From: Candidatus Azambacteria bacterium RBG_16_47_10 | GTDB taxonomy: Bacteria; Patescibacteriota; Minisyncoccia; GWC2-36-17; WO2-46-25 | Length of the DNA: 5,920 nucleotides | Assembly (NCBI GenBank): GCA_001773975.1 | Contig: MEYI01000014.1 | Span: 1-5,920, forward strand | Reading direction: 5' to 3' | In this document: in pieces, positions 1-5,825 of the stretch | How positions within the stretch are numbered: position 1 is the first letter of the stretch | Layout: every line of letters starts with the position of its first letter | The notes under the pieces: model-generated | What the model was told of the DNA's origin: nothing | Databases searched by the model: none | The model's input: the letters and a program-made list of their open reading frames with translations, nothing else | Translations under genes and position numbers: made by a program

Positions 1-15
1 TATTGATTAGAAAAC

Positions 16-93
16 ACCCCTCACTTGGCGCGTGTATCCTACGCTTCACGTCATCTGGCATTGGAGATACTCTAAAGAGACCAAGTGAGGGGT
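16..93. repeat. 13-bp perfect inverted repeat enclosing a 52-nt loop, upstream of pyrG
   Basis: ACCCCTCACTTGG at 16-28 is the exact reverse complement of 81-93. The 52-nt interior can form two small extra stems: GCGT 30-33 with ACGC 41-44, and ATCT 53-56 with AGAT 65-68. The whole could therefore fold as a 78-nt branched hairpin. It lies upstream of the proposed pyrG -10 element, so it would be in the pyrG leader only if transcription starts further left. There is no U-tract directly after it on the + strand. On the - strand the stem is followed by GTTTTCT, a weak terminator-like tail. It could be an RNA structure, the terminator of an unseen gene, or a dispersed intergenic repeat. I see no flanking target-site duplication. 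Confidence 0.6.
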
Positions 94-120
94 CAAGGGG
101 TGGGACGAACGAGAGAATTT

Positions 121-148
121 TTGTATCCTGGGCGGTTTCTGATATAAT
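121..148 (+). promoter_or_regulatory. Candidate extended -10 promoter of pyrG operon
   Basis: A perfect TATAAT at 143-148 is preceded by TGA at 140-142, giving the extended -10 form TGnTATAAT. The best -35 candidate is TTGTAT at 121-126 with a 16-nt spacer. It matches the consensus only in TTG, which is usual when the -10 is extended. Transcription would start at about 155-157, leaving a leader of about 25 nt with no recognisable Shine-Dalgarno before the pyrG ATG. Confidence 0.6.
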
Positions 149-180
149 CAAAACGGACATTTTTCAGAACCTCTATTGTT

Positions 181-1791
181 ATGGCAAAATATATTTTTGT
201 GACCGGCGGCGTGTGTTCGGGGCTTGGCAAGGGTGTTGCTGGGGCATCTATCGGCATGCTCATGAAAGCGGCGGGACATAAGGTCGCCATGCAGAAACTG
301 GACCCGTATTTGAACGTCGACCCGGGCACTATGAACCCATATCAACACGGCGAGGTGTTTGTGACCAAAGACGGCGCGGAGACCGATCTGGATATCGGGC
401 ATTACGAGCGATTCATCGACGAAGAATTTACCGCACTTTCAAGCGTATCCACGGGTCAGGTGTATCAGCGGGTGCTTGATAAAGAGCGTGAAGGCGGGTA
501 TCTCGGGAAAACGATCCAGATCGTTCCGCATATCACCGATACCATCAAGGACTATATCCGAACATGCGCAAAAACTTCAGGCGCCGATGTTTTTATCTGT
601 GAGATCGGCGGGACGGTGGGGGATATCGAGGCAGAGCCGTATCTGGAAGCGCTTCGCCAGCTTCATCATGAAGAGGGGCATCACAATGTTTTGTTCGTAC
701 ATTTGGTGCTGCTGCCGTATTTAAAGAGCTCGGGCGAGCTCAAGACAAAGCCGGCGCAGGCATCGGTGCGTGAATTGCGCAAGATCGGGATCAACGCGGA
801 TATTATCATGTGCCGGTTTGATGCTGATTCTATTGAGAAAGAACATTTGGAAAAGATCGCACTGTTTTGCGATGTGCCGCAGGAGGCGGTGATCCCGGCA
901 CCGACGATCAGCTCTATTTATGATATCCCGCTTAATTTCAACAAGGCGAATATTGTGAAGATCATTTCCGAGCATTTCCGCGTTGATTATCGCGAACCGC
1001 AGCTTGCCACATGGGAGGCGTTCGCACAAAAGATCCATGAGGATCTTCCGGAGATCGCGATCGCGCTCGTCGGTAAATACACCGGACTGAAGGATGCGTA
1101 CTACAGCGTTATTGAAGCGGTGAAGGCGGCGGGATATTTCAATGATACAAAAGTGAATTTGATATGGATCGATTCTGAGAAGATCGAAAAAGGCGGGACG
1201 GAAGCGGAAGAAGAATGGAAGAACATACAAAAAGCGAAAGGCATCGTGGTCATGGGAGGGTTCGGTAAGCGCGGGGTGGAAGGAAAGATCGCGGTCGCAC
1301 AATACGCGCGGGAAAAGAATGTCCCGTATCTCGGGTTGTGTCTAGGCATGCAGGTTGCCGCGATCGAATTCGCGCGCAACGTCTTAGGTCTTGAAAAAGC
1401 GAATTCGACCGAGTTCGATGAAAACGCAAAAGATCCCGTTATTTATCTTATGGAATCACAGCGGGATATCTATAAAAAAGGCGGAACGATGCGTTTGGGT
1501 GATTACGAATGCCGGATACAAAAAGGAACAAAGAGTTTTGCGGCATACGGCACAGAGAGTGTTCTGGAACGCCACCGCCATCGGTATGAGTTTAATAATG
1601 TATATAAAGAAGCGTTTGAAAAGAACGGCATGATCATCGCGGGAGTGAATCCGCAAAGCAATCTGTGCGAGATATTGGAGAATGTGAACCACCCATGGTT
1701 CATCGGCACCCAGGCACATCCCGAGTTTATATCGCGTCCGGTGCGCCCGCACCCGTTATTCCGTGATTTCATTCGAGTAGCGAAGGGATAA
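181..1791 (+). CDS. pyrG: CTP synthase (glutamine-hydrolysing)
   Basis: PyrG converts UTP, ATP and glutamine to CTP, the last step of pyrimidine ribonucleotide synthesis; it is cytosolic and works as a tetramer. The 536-residue product has the usual full length (E. coli about 545). The N-terminal synthase domain (about 1-270) shows the P-loop GGVCSGLGKG (residues 9-18, Lys17), the KLDPYLNVDPGT and HGEVFVT segments, ETDLDIGHYERF with the Mg-binding Asp near 71, and EIGGTVGDIE with Glu141. The C-terminal class-I glutaminase domain (about 290-536) has GGFGKRGVEG (359-368, oxyanion region), the nucleophile Cys387 in GLCLGMQ, and the His513/Glu515 pair in QAHPEF. The start is the canonical MAKYIFVTGG. 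The normally conserved KTKPTQHS stretch reads KTKPAQAS here (188-195). It is the first gene of a probable operon, with dcd 12 nt downstream. Identity is secure. Confidence 0.98.
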   Translation: MAKYIFVTGGVCSGLGKGVAGASIGMLMKAAGHKVAMQKLDPYLNVDPGTMNPYQHGEVFVTKDGAETDLDIGHYERFIDEEFTALSSVSTGQVYQRVLDKEREGGYLGKTIQIVPHITDTIKDYIRTCAKTSGADVFICEIGGTVGDIEAEPYLEALRQLHHEEGHHNVLFVHLVLLPYLKSSGELKTKPAQASVRELRKIGINADIIMCRFDADSIEKEHLEKIALFCDVPQEAVIPAPTISSIYDIPLNFNKANIVKIISEHFRVDYREPQLATWEAFAQKIHEDLPEIAIALVGKYTGLKDAYYSVIEAVKAAGYFNDTKVNLIWIDSEKIEKGGTEAEEEWKNIQKAKGIVVMGGFGKRGVEGKIAVAQYAREKNVPYLGLCLGMQVAAIEFARNVLGLEKANSTEFDENAKDPVIYLMESQRDIYKKGGTMRLGDYECRIQKGTKSFAAYGTESVLERHRHRYEFNNVYKEAFEKNGMIIAGVNPQSNLCEILENVNHPWFIGTQAHPEFISRPVRPHPLFRDFIRVAKG

Positions 1792-1803
1792 TATATACAT
1801 ACT

Positions 1804-2907
1804 ATGATATTACCGCGACAAGAATTGAAAAAAATGATCTCAGGGGCGCATCCCGTGATCCTTTCTCGCGGGGACGCGGTCACTGAAGATCAGATTCAGC
1901 CCGCATCGGTTGATTGCCGGTTCGGCAATAAAGTGTATCGCATGGCGACCGCGATGACCCCGCGCAGCGGAGAGACCGTGCGCATGCTGATACAAAAATA
2001 CGCGCAAGAAGAATACGAGCTGAGCGAGGGCACGGTGCTGAAGCCGGGGGAGTGCTATCTCATTCCTCTTCAGGAATCGCTTCAATTGCCGCTGGAGTTT
2101 CATGCGGTGTTCAGCCCAAAGAGTTCGACGGGACGCATGGATGTATTTGTGCGCGTGATCTCTGACGGCAATCCGCAATACGATGCGGTTCCCGCGGGAT
2201 ACACCGGGGAGTTGTGGCTTGAGGTTGCTCCGCTCACATTCCCGGTCGGCATCGCGCCGGGATTATCGCTGACACAGATGCGTATTCGGAGTGTGTCGCA
2301 GCCGATAGCGCTTTCCGGCGATGCATTGCGGCTTGCGCATACGGAATTCGGATTAGTGTATGAAAATAACGGCACGCCGATTCGCGAGGCGCGCATTAAA
2401 AACGACAGTTTGTATCTGCATGCTGATCTTTCATCGCGCGCACGAGTCGGATTTCGCGCGCGTAAAGGTGTGACAAAGCCCGTCGATCTTTTCAGGAAGC
2501 ACCATTACGATGTGAATGATTTTTGGGATCCTATCGAGCGTCCGGAAAACGGAGAGCTGATCCTCGCCCCCGGGGAATTTTATTTGTTGGCGTCGAAAGA
2601 ACGCGTGCGCATTCCGGCCCCGTATGCAGGCGAGGTGGTGACCTATGATATCAGTTCCGGGGAATTTCGCACCCACTACGCAGGATTTTTTGATAACGGA
2701 TTTGGCGGCACGCAGGGAACGAATGCGGTGCTTGAGGTTCGGGCTCATGATGTGCCGTTCCGCTTGTGCGATGACCAGCCGATCTGTCGTATGATCTTTG
2801 AAGAAACAATGGGAGTACCGGAAAAAATGTACGGAGCTGATCTCGGATCGCACTATACCGGTGCAGGGCCTTTATTGAGCAAGCATTTCAAGAAAATAGA
2901 CTGGTAA
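1804..2907 (+). CDS. dcd: dCTP deaminase, long two-domain type
   Basis: The enzyme deaminates dCTP to dUTP plus ammonia, feeding dTMP synthesis. The 367-residue product is about twice the length of the E. coli-type enzyme (193 aa) and matches the long DCD family (Pfam 2'-deoxycytidine 5'-triphosphate deaminase) best known from Alphaproteobacteria. The N-terminal half (about 1-165) has IQPASVDCRFG (31-41), FSPKSSTGR (103-111, matching the SSLAR nucleotide-binding motif), and LWLEVAP with the expected catalytic Glu140. The C-terminal half (about 210-340) repeats the fold: DPIERP, LAPGEFYLLASKE, YAGFFDNGFG (292-301) and VLEVRAH with Glu311, but it lacks an SSxxR motif. The C-terminal YTGAGPLLSKHFK resembles the tail that closes over the triphosphate in Dcd enzymes. 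The ATG follows pyrG by 12 nt; GAAGGG at 1782-1787 is too far away to be a good ribosome site, so translational coupling is likely. Family assignment is firm. The division of labour between the halves is inferred. Confidence 0.93.
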   Translation: MILPRQELKKMISGAHPVILSRGDAVTEDQIQPASVDCRFGNKVYRMATAMTPRSGETVRMLIQKYAQEEYELSEGTVLKPGECYLIPLQESLQLPLEFHAVFSPKSSTGRMDVFVRVISDGNPQYDAVPAGYTGELWLEVAPLTFPVGIAPGLSLTQMRIRSVSQPIALSGDALRLAHTEFGLVYENNGTPIREARIKNDSLYLHADLSSRARVGFRARKGVTKPVDLFRKHHYDVNDFWDPIERPENGELILAPGEFYLLASKERVRIPAPYAGEVVTYDISSGEFRTHYAGFFDNGFGGTQGTNAVLEVRAHDVPFRLCDDQPICRMIFEETMGVPEKMYGADLGSHYTGAGPLLSKHFKKIDW

Positions 2908-2929
2908 TTTTAGCACGAAAAGAACGAGC

Positions 2930-3514
2930 ATGAATATACACGATGCGCTCGAACAACTAAAAGAAGAAATGGAGCACGATACCGCACTGCCATTATATGG
3001 GAGTGCGAATTTGGTATTTGGCGAGGGAGACAGTCATGCGCGCGTTGTGTTTATTGGCGAAGCTCCGGGGCGGCGAGAAGATGCATTGCGCCGGCCGTTC
3101 GTGGGACAGTCGGGGAAATTATTGGATAAGATGTTCGCAAAAATAGGATGGCCGCGTGAGAGCGTATATATTACGAATATCGTAAAGCGCCGGCCTCCGG
3201 AAAACCGCGATCCGAATCCGCAGGAGATCGCGGCACATACGCCGTACCTGCAGCGGCAGATCGATATCATAGATCCTGCGATCATTGTCACACTTGGCCG
3301 TTTTTCTATGAATTATTTTCTTCCAGAAGCAACGATCTCTTCCGCGCACGGGAACGCATTCCAACTGGAATCGCACAATCGTCTTCTTGTACCGTTGTAT
3401 CACCCTGCCGCCGCGCTTCGATCGGGGAAGATGATGAAGGCGTTTACCGAGGATTTTCAAAAACTATCGGAGATATTGGAAAATACGTCTATCCGAAAGA
3501 AGAGGGGGCGATAG
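2930..3514 (+). CDS. udg: Family-4-like uracil-DNA glycosylase lacking Fe-S cysteines
   Basis: This enzyme excises uracil from DNA to begin base-excision repair. The 194-residue product shows the family-4 pattern: VFGEG (29-33), motif 1 GEAPGRRED (43-51), RPFVGQSGKLLD with the uracil-stacking Phe57 (55-66), TNIVKRRPPENRDPNP (82-97) with Asn83, TLGRFSM (121-127), and motif 2 YHPAAALR (157-164) with His158. Classical members bind a 4Fe-4S cluster through four cysteines. This protein contains no cysteine at all. The usual VKCRPP is VKRRPP (Cys to Arg87), the usual Cys-x-PYL is HTPYL (His103), and the N-terminal CxxC pair before PL aligns with about Asp17 and Leu20. The C-terminus ends in a basic tail, RKKRGR. 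It is the third gene of the cluster, 22 nt after dcd, and stops with TAG. Activity on uracil is inferred from intact catalytic motifs. Confidence 0.9.
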   Translation: MNIHDALEQLKEEMEHDTALPLYGSANLVFGEGDSHARVVFIGEAPGRREDALRRPFVGQSGKLLDKMFAKIGWPRESVYITNIVKRRPPENRDPNPQEIAAHTPYLQRQIDIIDPAIIVTLGRFSMNYFLPEATISSAHGNAFQLESHNRLLVPLYHPAAALRSGKMMKAFTEDFQKLSEILENTSIRKKRGR

Positions 3515-3523
3515 CGGGAGCGA

Positions 3524-3552
3524 TTGACTTTTTAGAGAATATAAGGTATAAT
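3524..3552 (+). promoter_or_regulatory. Near-consensus sigma-70 promoter for the 54-codon gene
   Basis: TTGACT at 3524-3529 (5 of 6 to the -35 consensus) and TATAAT at 3547-3552 (6 of 6) are separated by exactly 17 nt. The predicted start is at about 3557-3560, giving a leader of roughly 35 nt. It lies just 10 nt after the glycosylase stop codon and is the strongest promoter-like sequence in the window. Confidence 0.85.
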
Positions 3553-3579
3553 TATCGTCAGTACATCACTACATACCCT

Positions 3580-3587
3580 AAAGGAGG
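3580..3587 (+). promoter_or_regulatory. Strong Shine-Dalgarno (AAAGGAGG) fixing the start of the small gene
   Basis: AAAGGAGG pairs over eight bases with the expected 3' end of 16S rRNA and sits 5 nt before the ATG at 3593. It decides the start codon of the small gene and contrasts with the other genes here, none of which has a comparable site. Confidence 0.85.
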
Positions 3588-3592
3588 CTTGT

Positions 3593-3757
3593 ATGGCTGA
3601 TGTCGTTCAAAGGTTCTTTCATAGAAGTGATCTCATGATTCCCGAGCAGGCGTATCAGGAGCGCCCAGATCCTGATAAAAAGTGCTGCGGGCGATGCAAA
3701 AAGATCCGCGAAAACGACGGGCGCCGCATTGCGAAAATGCGGCTCGTAAAGAAATAA
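3593..3757 (+). CDS. Small basic protein with CCxxC motif, function unknown
   Basis: This 54-codon gene starts at ATG 3593 (MADVVQRFFH...) and ends with tandem TAA stops at 3755-3760. I do not recognise its family. The protein is polar and strongly basic in its second half. Residues 29-37 read KKCCGRCKK, with Cys31, Cys32 and Cys35, and the C-terminus is RLVKK. Three cysteines plus one histidine (His10) could bind a metal, perhaps as half of a shared site, but no standard zinc-finger spacing is present. There is no signal peptide or membrane segment. Reality as a gene rests on its surroundings: a 17-nt-spaced near-consensus promoter, an 8-base Shine-Dalgarno at ideal spacing, and a strong terminator 1-2 nt after the stop codons. 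It probably makes its own transcript of about 230 nt and may also receive read-through from the pyrG operon. A nucleic-acid-binding role is a guess from charge. Confidence 0.8.
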   Translation: MADVVQRFFHRSDLMIPEQAYQERPDPDKKCCGRCKKIRENDGRRIAKMRLVKK

Positions 3758-3758
3758 T

Positions 3759-3790
3759 AAAAAGGGACACGCAACCGCGTGTCCCTTTTT
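3759..3790. terminator. Bidirectional intrinsic terminator between the small gene and uvrB
   Basis: A perfect stem pairs 3759-3772 with 3777-3790 around an AACC loop. Nine inner pairs (GGGACACGC with GCGTGTCCC) are flanked by five A-T pairs. The + strand transcript ends in TTTTT, and the - strand transcript ends in TTTTTATTATTT. It can therefore end both the rightward small-gene/pyrG-operon transcripts and the leftward uvrB transcript. The uvrB stop codon at 3793-3795 lies 2 nt away. Confidence 0.93.
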
Positions 3791-3792
3791 AC

Positions 3793-5769
3793 TTACGCGA
3801 ACCGTTTTAATTTTTTGATACGCTGTTTCAGTCGTTCTGCTTCCTGAAAATCCAGTTCCGCCGCCGCGCGTTTCATGTCTTTGGTGTGCTCGGCAATCAA
3901 TTTTTTTACATCTCCCGTTTCCGCGAACAGATCGAGAGAGATATCGCTCTCGTCTTTTTTTCCTTTTGCGCGCGCTTTTTCAGCGATCGGTTTTTGTATT
4001 TGCTGCGGCACGATACCGTGGTCCGTATTATAACGTTCCTGTATCGCGCGGCGGCGCTGTGTTTCATCTATTGCGGCACTCATGGATCTTGTCATGGTGT
4101 CGCCATACATGACCACTGTTCCTTCAACATGACGCGCTGCGCGCCCCATGGTCTGGATGAGCGTTGTTTTGTTGCGCAGAAAACCTTCTTTATCCGCATC
4201 CATAATAAGGACAAGCGAAACTTCGGGGAGGTCGAGCCCTTCGCGGAGCAGATTGACCCCAACGATCACATCGTATTCTCCCGCGCGGAGATCGCGGAGC
4301 GTTTCTGCGCGCTCAAGCGTTTTTACTTCCGAGTGGAGATAATGAGCGCGGATGCCTTCGTTAACCAAAAATTCCGCCATGTCTTCCGCCATGCGTTTCG
4401 TGAGCACGGTAACAAGCGCCCGCTGCTTTTTTACAACGCGTTTTTTTATTTCTTCCATGGCATCCTGTACCTGGTGTTCCGTCGGCCGCACGATGATAAG
4501 CGGATCTAAAAGTCCCGTCGGGCGTACGAGTTGCTCCACGATCGCGCCATGCGATTTTTCCAGTTCATAGTCTGCCGGTGTTGCGGACATATAGAGTATT
4601 TGCGGAAGCTTTTTTTCAAATTCCTCAAATGTGAGCGGACGGTTGTCTCGCGCGGACGGAAGGCGGAATCCATAATCAATAAGCGTGGTCTTGCGCGCGC
4701 GGTCACCGTGATACATACCGCGTACCTGCGGGATGGTCATGTGCGATTCATCGATGGCAACAAGAAAGTCATTGCCGTATGCATGTGCAAAATAATCAAT
4801 CAACGTATAAGGAGGGGAGCCCGATCTTCGAAATTCCATATGGCTCGAATAATTTTCGATGCCGTGGCAGTAGCCGGCGCTTTTAAGCATTTCCATGTCA
4901 AAGTGCGTGCGTTGTTCAAGGCGTTGTGCCTCCACGAGCTTGTTTCGTTCGCGCAGATCGCGAAGCGCATCGGCAAGTTCGCTCTCGATGTTCGCGATCG
5001 CAAGCGGTATTTTTTTCGATTCGGCGACCCAGTATTTTGCAGGGAAGATGCGGACCTGTGGCTGCTTTTTCCATGCCGGATTGATAATGGTTTCTGCAGT
5101 GTGCAGCGCGACGATACTTGTGTTGTCGAACGTTGCTTGGATCGTTGCGTCGCCGCTCGCCGAATAGATCCGTACGATCTCTCCTCGTGCGGTGAACGTT
5201 CCGGGGAGATGTTCGATATCGTTTCGTTGATACTGCATCGCAATGCAGTGGTTGAGCAGTTCTTTCCGCTCCATCTTTTGTCCTTCAAAAAGTTTAACGC
5301 TGAGCGATTCGTAGCTTTCCGGAGAGCCGATGTTGTAGATGCAGGAGACGGATGCGATGACAATAACATCGCTGCGCGAGAGCACGGCCTGCGTTGCTTC
5401 ATGGCGCAGACGATCCAGCTCCTCATTGATCTTCACATCTTTATCAATATACGTGTCGGTCTGCGGAATGTACGCCTCCGGCTGATAGTAATCATAGTAG
5501 CTGACGAAATAATGGACGGAGTTTTCGGGGAAAAACGCTTTGAATTCGTGATAGAGCTGATGCGCGAGCGTTTTGTTGTGAGAGATAATGAGCGTCGGTT
5601 TTTGCGACCGCGCGATCACATTTGCGACCGTGAATGTTTTTCCCGATCCGGTGACACCCACCAATGTTTGATGGCGCGTATGCTCAGCGAGTCCGTGCGA
5701 AAGGCGGTCAATGGCGGCCGGTTGGTCGCCTGCAGGGTGAAATGATGATTGGATGGAAAATGGTGTCAT
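3793..5769 (-). CDS. uvrB: Excinuclease ABC subunit B
   Basis: UvrB receives damaged DNA from UvrA, verifies the lesion by strand opening, and forms the complex that UvrC cuts in nucleotide excision repair. From the ATG at 5769 the protein has 658 residues (E. coli 673). In order it shows GDQP (14-17), Walker A GVTGSGKT (38-45), the damage-inserting beta-hairpin around YYDYYQPEAYIPQ (91-103), the UvrA-interaction domain (about 155-250), the DEAD-like box AIDESH (338-343), SATP (395-398), GVNLLREGLDLP (504-515), motif VI QTMGRAAR (539-546), and a C-terminal UVR coiled-coil motif (about 624-655) that contacts UvrA/UvrC. An in-frame TTG at 5778 would add three residues (M-L-Q). I prefer the ATG because MTPFSIQSSFHPAGDQP matches the family start. 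Neither start has a Shine-Dalgarno. It is convergent to the small gene and appears monocistronic within the window. Confidence 0.98.
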   Translation of the reverse strand: MTPFSIQSSFHPAGDQPAAIDRLSHGLAEHTRHQTLVGVTGSGKTFTVANVIARSQKPTLIISHNKTLAHQLYHEFKAFFPENSVHYFVSYYDYYQPEAYIPQTDTYIDKDVKINEELDRLRHEATQAVLSRSDVIVIASVSCIYNIGSPESYESLSVKLFEGQKMERKELLNHCIAMQYQRNDIEHLPGTFTARGEIVRIYSASGDATIQATFDNTSIVALHTAETIINPAWKKQPQVRIFPAKYWVAESKKIPLAIANIESELADALRDLRERNKLVEAQRLEQRTHFDMEMLKSAGYCHGIENYSSHMEFRRSGSPPYTLIDYFAHAYGNDFLVAIDESHMTIPQVRGMYHGDRARKTTLIDYGFRLPSARDNRPLTFEEFEKKLPQILYMSATPADYELEKSHGAIVEQLVRPTGLLDPLIIVRPTEHQVQDAMEEIKKRVVKKQRALVTVLTKRMAEDMAEFLVNEGIRAHYLHSEVKTLERAETLRDLRAGEYDVIVGVNLLREGLDLPEVSLVLIMDADKEGFLRNKTTLIQTMGRAARHVEGTVVMYGDTMTRSMSAAIDETQRRRAIQERYNTDHGIVPQQIQKPIAEKARAKGKKDESDISLDLFAETGDVKKLIAEHTKDMKRAAAELDFQEAERLKQRIKKLKRFA

Positions 5770-5777
5770 CTGGAGCA

Positions 5778-5820
5778 ATAATACTTTACATTATTTTAGC
5801 TTCTTATGAGACTTAGTCTC
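5778..5820 (-). promoter_or_regulatory. Candidate uvrB promoter region
   Basis: On the - strand, TAAAAT (5798-5793) is a plausible -10, with GAGACT (5820-5815, matching GAC of TTGACA) 16 nt upstream as a weak -35. An alternative -10 is TATTAT (5783-5778), which would start transcription near 5771-5769 and give an almost leaderless uvrB mRNA, consistent with the absence of a Shine-Dalgarno. The sequence does not decide between them. Confidence 0.4.
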
Positions 5821-5825
5821 GTAAG
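5803..5825. repeat. 23-bp imperfect palindrome overlapping the uvrB -35 region, possible operator
   Basis: The core GAGACTtAGTCTC (5808-5820) is a perfect inverted repeat with a single central base. Flanking CTTA/TAAG pairs (5803-5806 with 5822-5825) extend it to 11-bp arms with one mismatch (5807/5821). The symmetry, the 33-nt distance from the uvrB ATG, and overlap with the candidate -35 fit a dimeric repressor site. It does not match the E. coli CTGT-N8-ACAG or Bacillus GAAC-N4-GTTC SOS boxes, so any LexA link is speculative. It is too compact for a good hairpin loop. Confidence 0.5.

Noticed and set aside
16..93. tRNA or miniature transposon at the 78-nt hairpin
   Set aside because: No TTCGA-type T-loop or 7-bp acceptor stem, and no target-site duplication next to the 13-bp arms.
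155..180. pyrG control by reiterative G addition as in Bacillus
   Set aside because: The predicted transcript start (around CGGACATTTT) lacks the GGG run and downstream pyrimidine-rich terminator hairpin needed for that mechanism.
3..281. Open frame from TTG 3 across the leader into pyrG
   Set aside because: It runs out of frame over the start of the certain pyrG gene, and its translation over 1-180 comes from the inverted repeat and promoter region. No coding character.
3185..3196. UDGX-like crosslinking motif (KRR) in the glycosylase
   Set aside because: The KRRPP here is the ordinary VKCRPP position with Cys changed to Arg; the UDGX KRRIH insertion and its reactive His are absent.
4531..5745. 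Long + strand open frame (about 404 codons) opposite uvrB
   Set aside because: It is the antisense shadow of the fully conserved uvrB gene; its length follows from uvrB codon composition, and no start signal or family pattern was seen.
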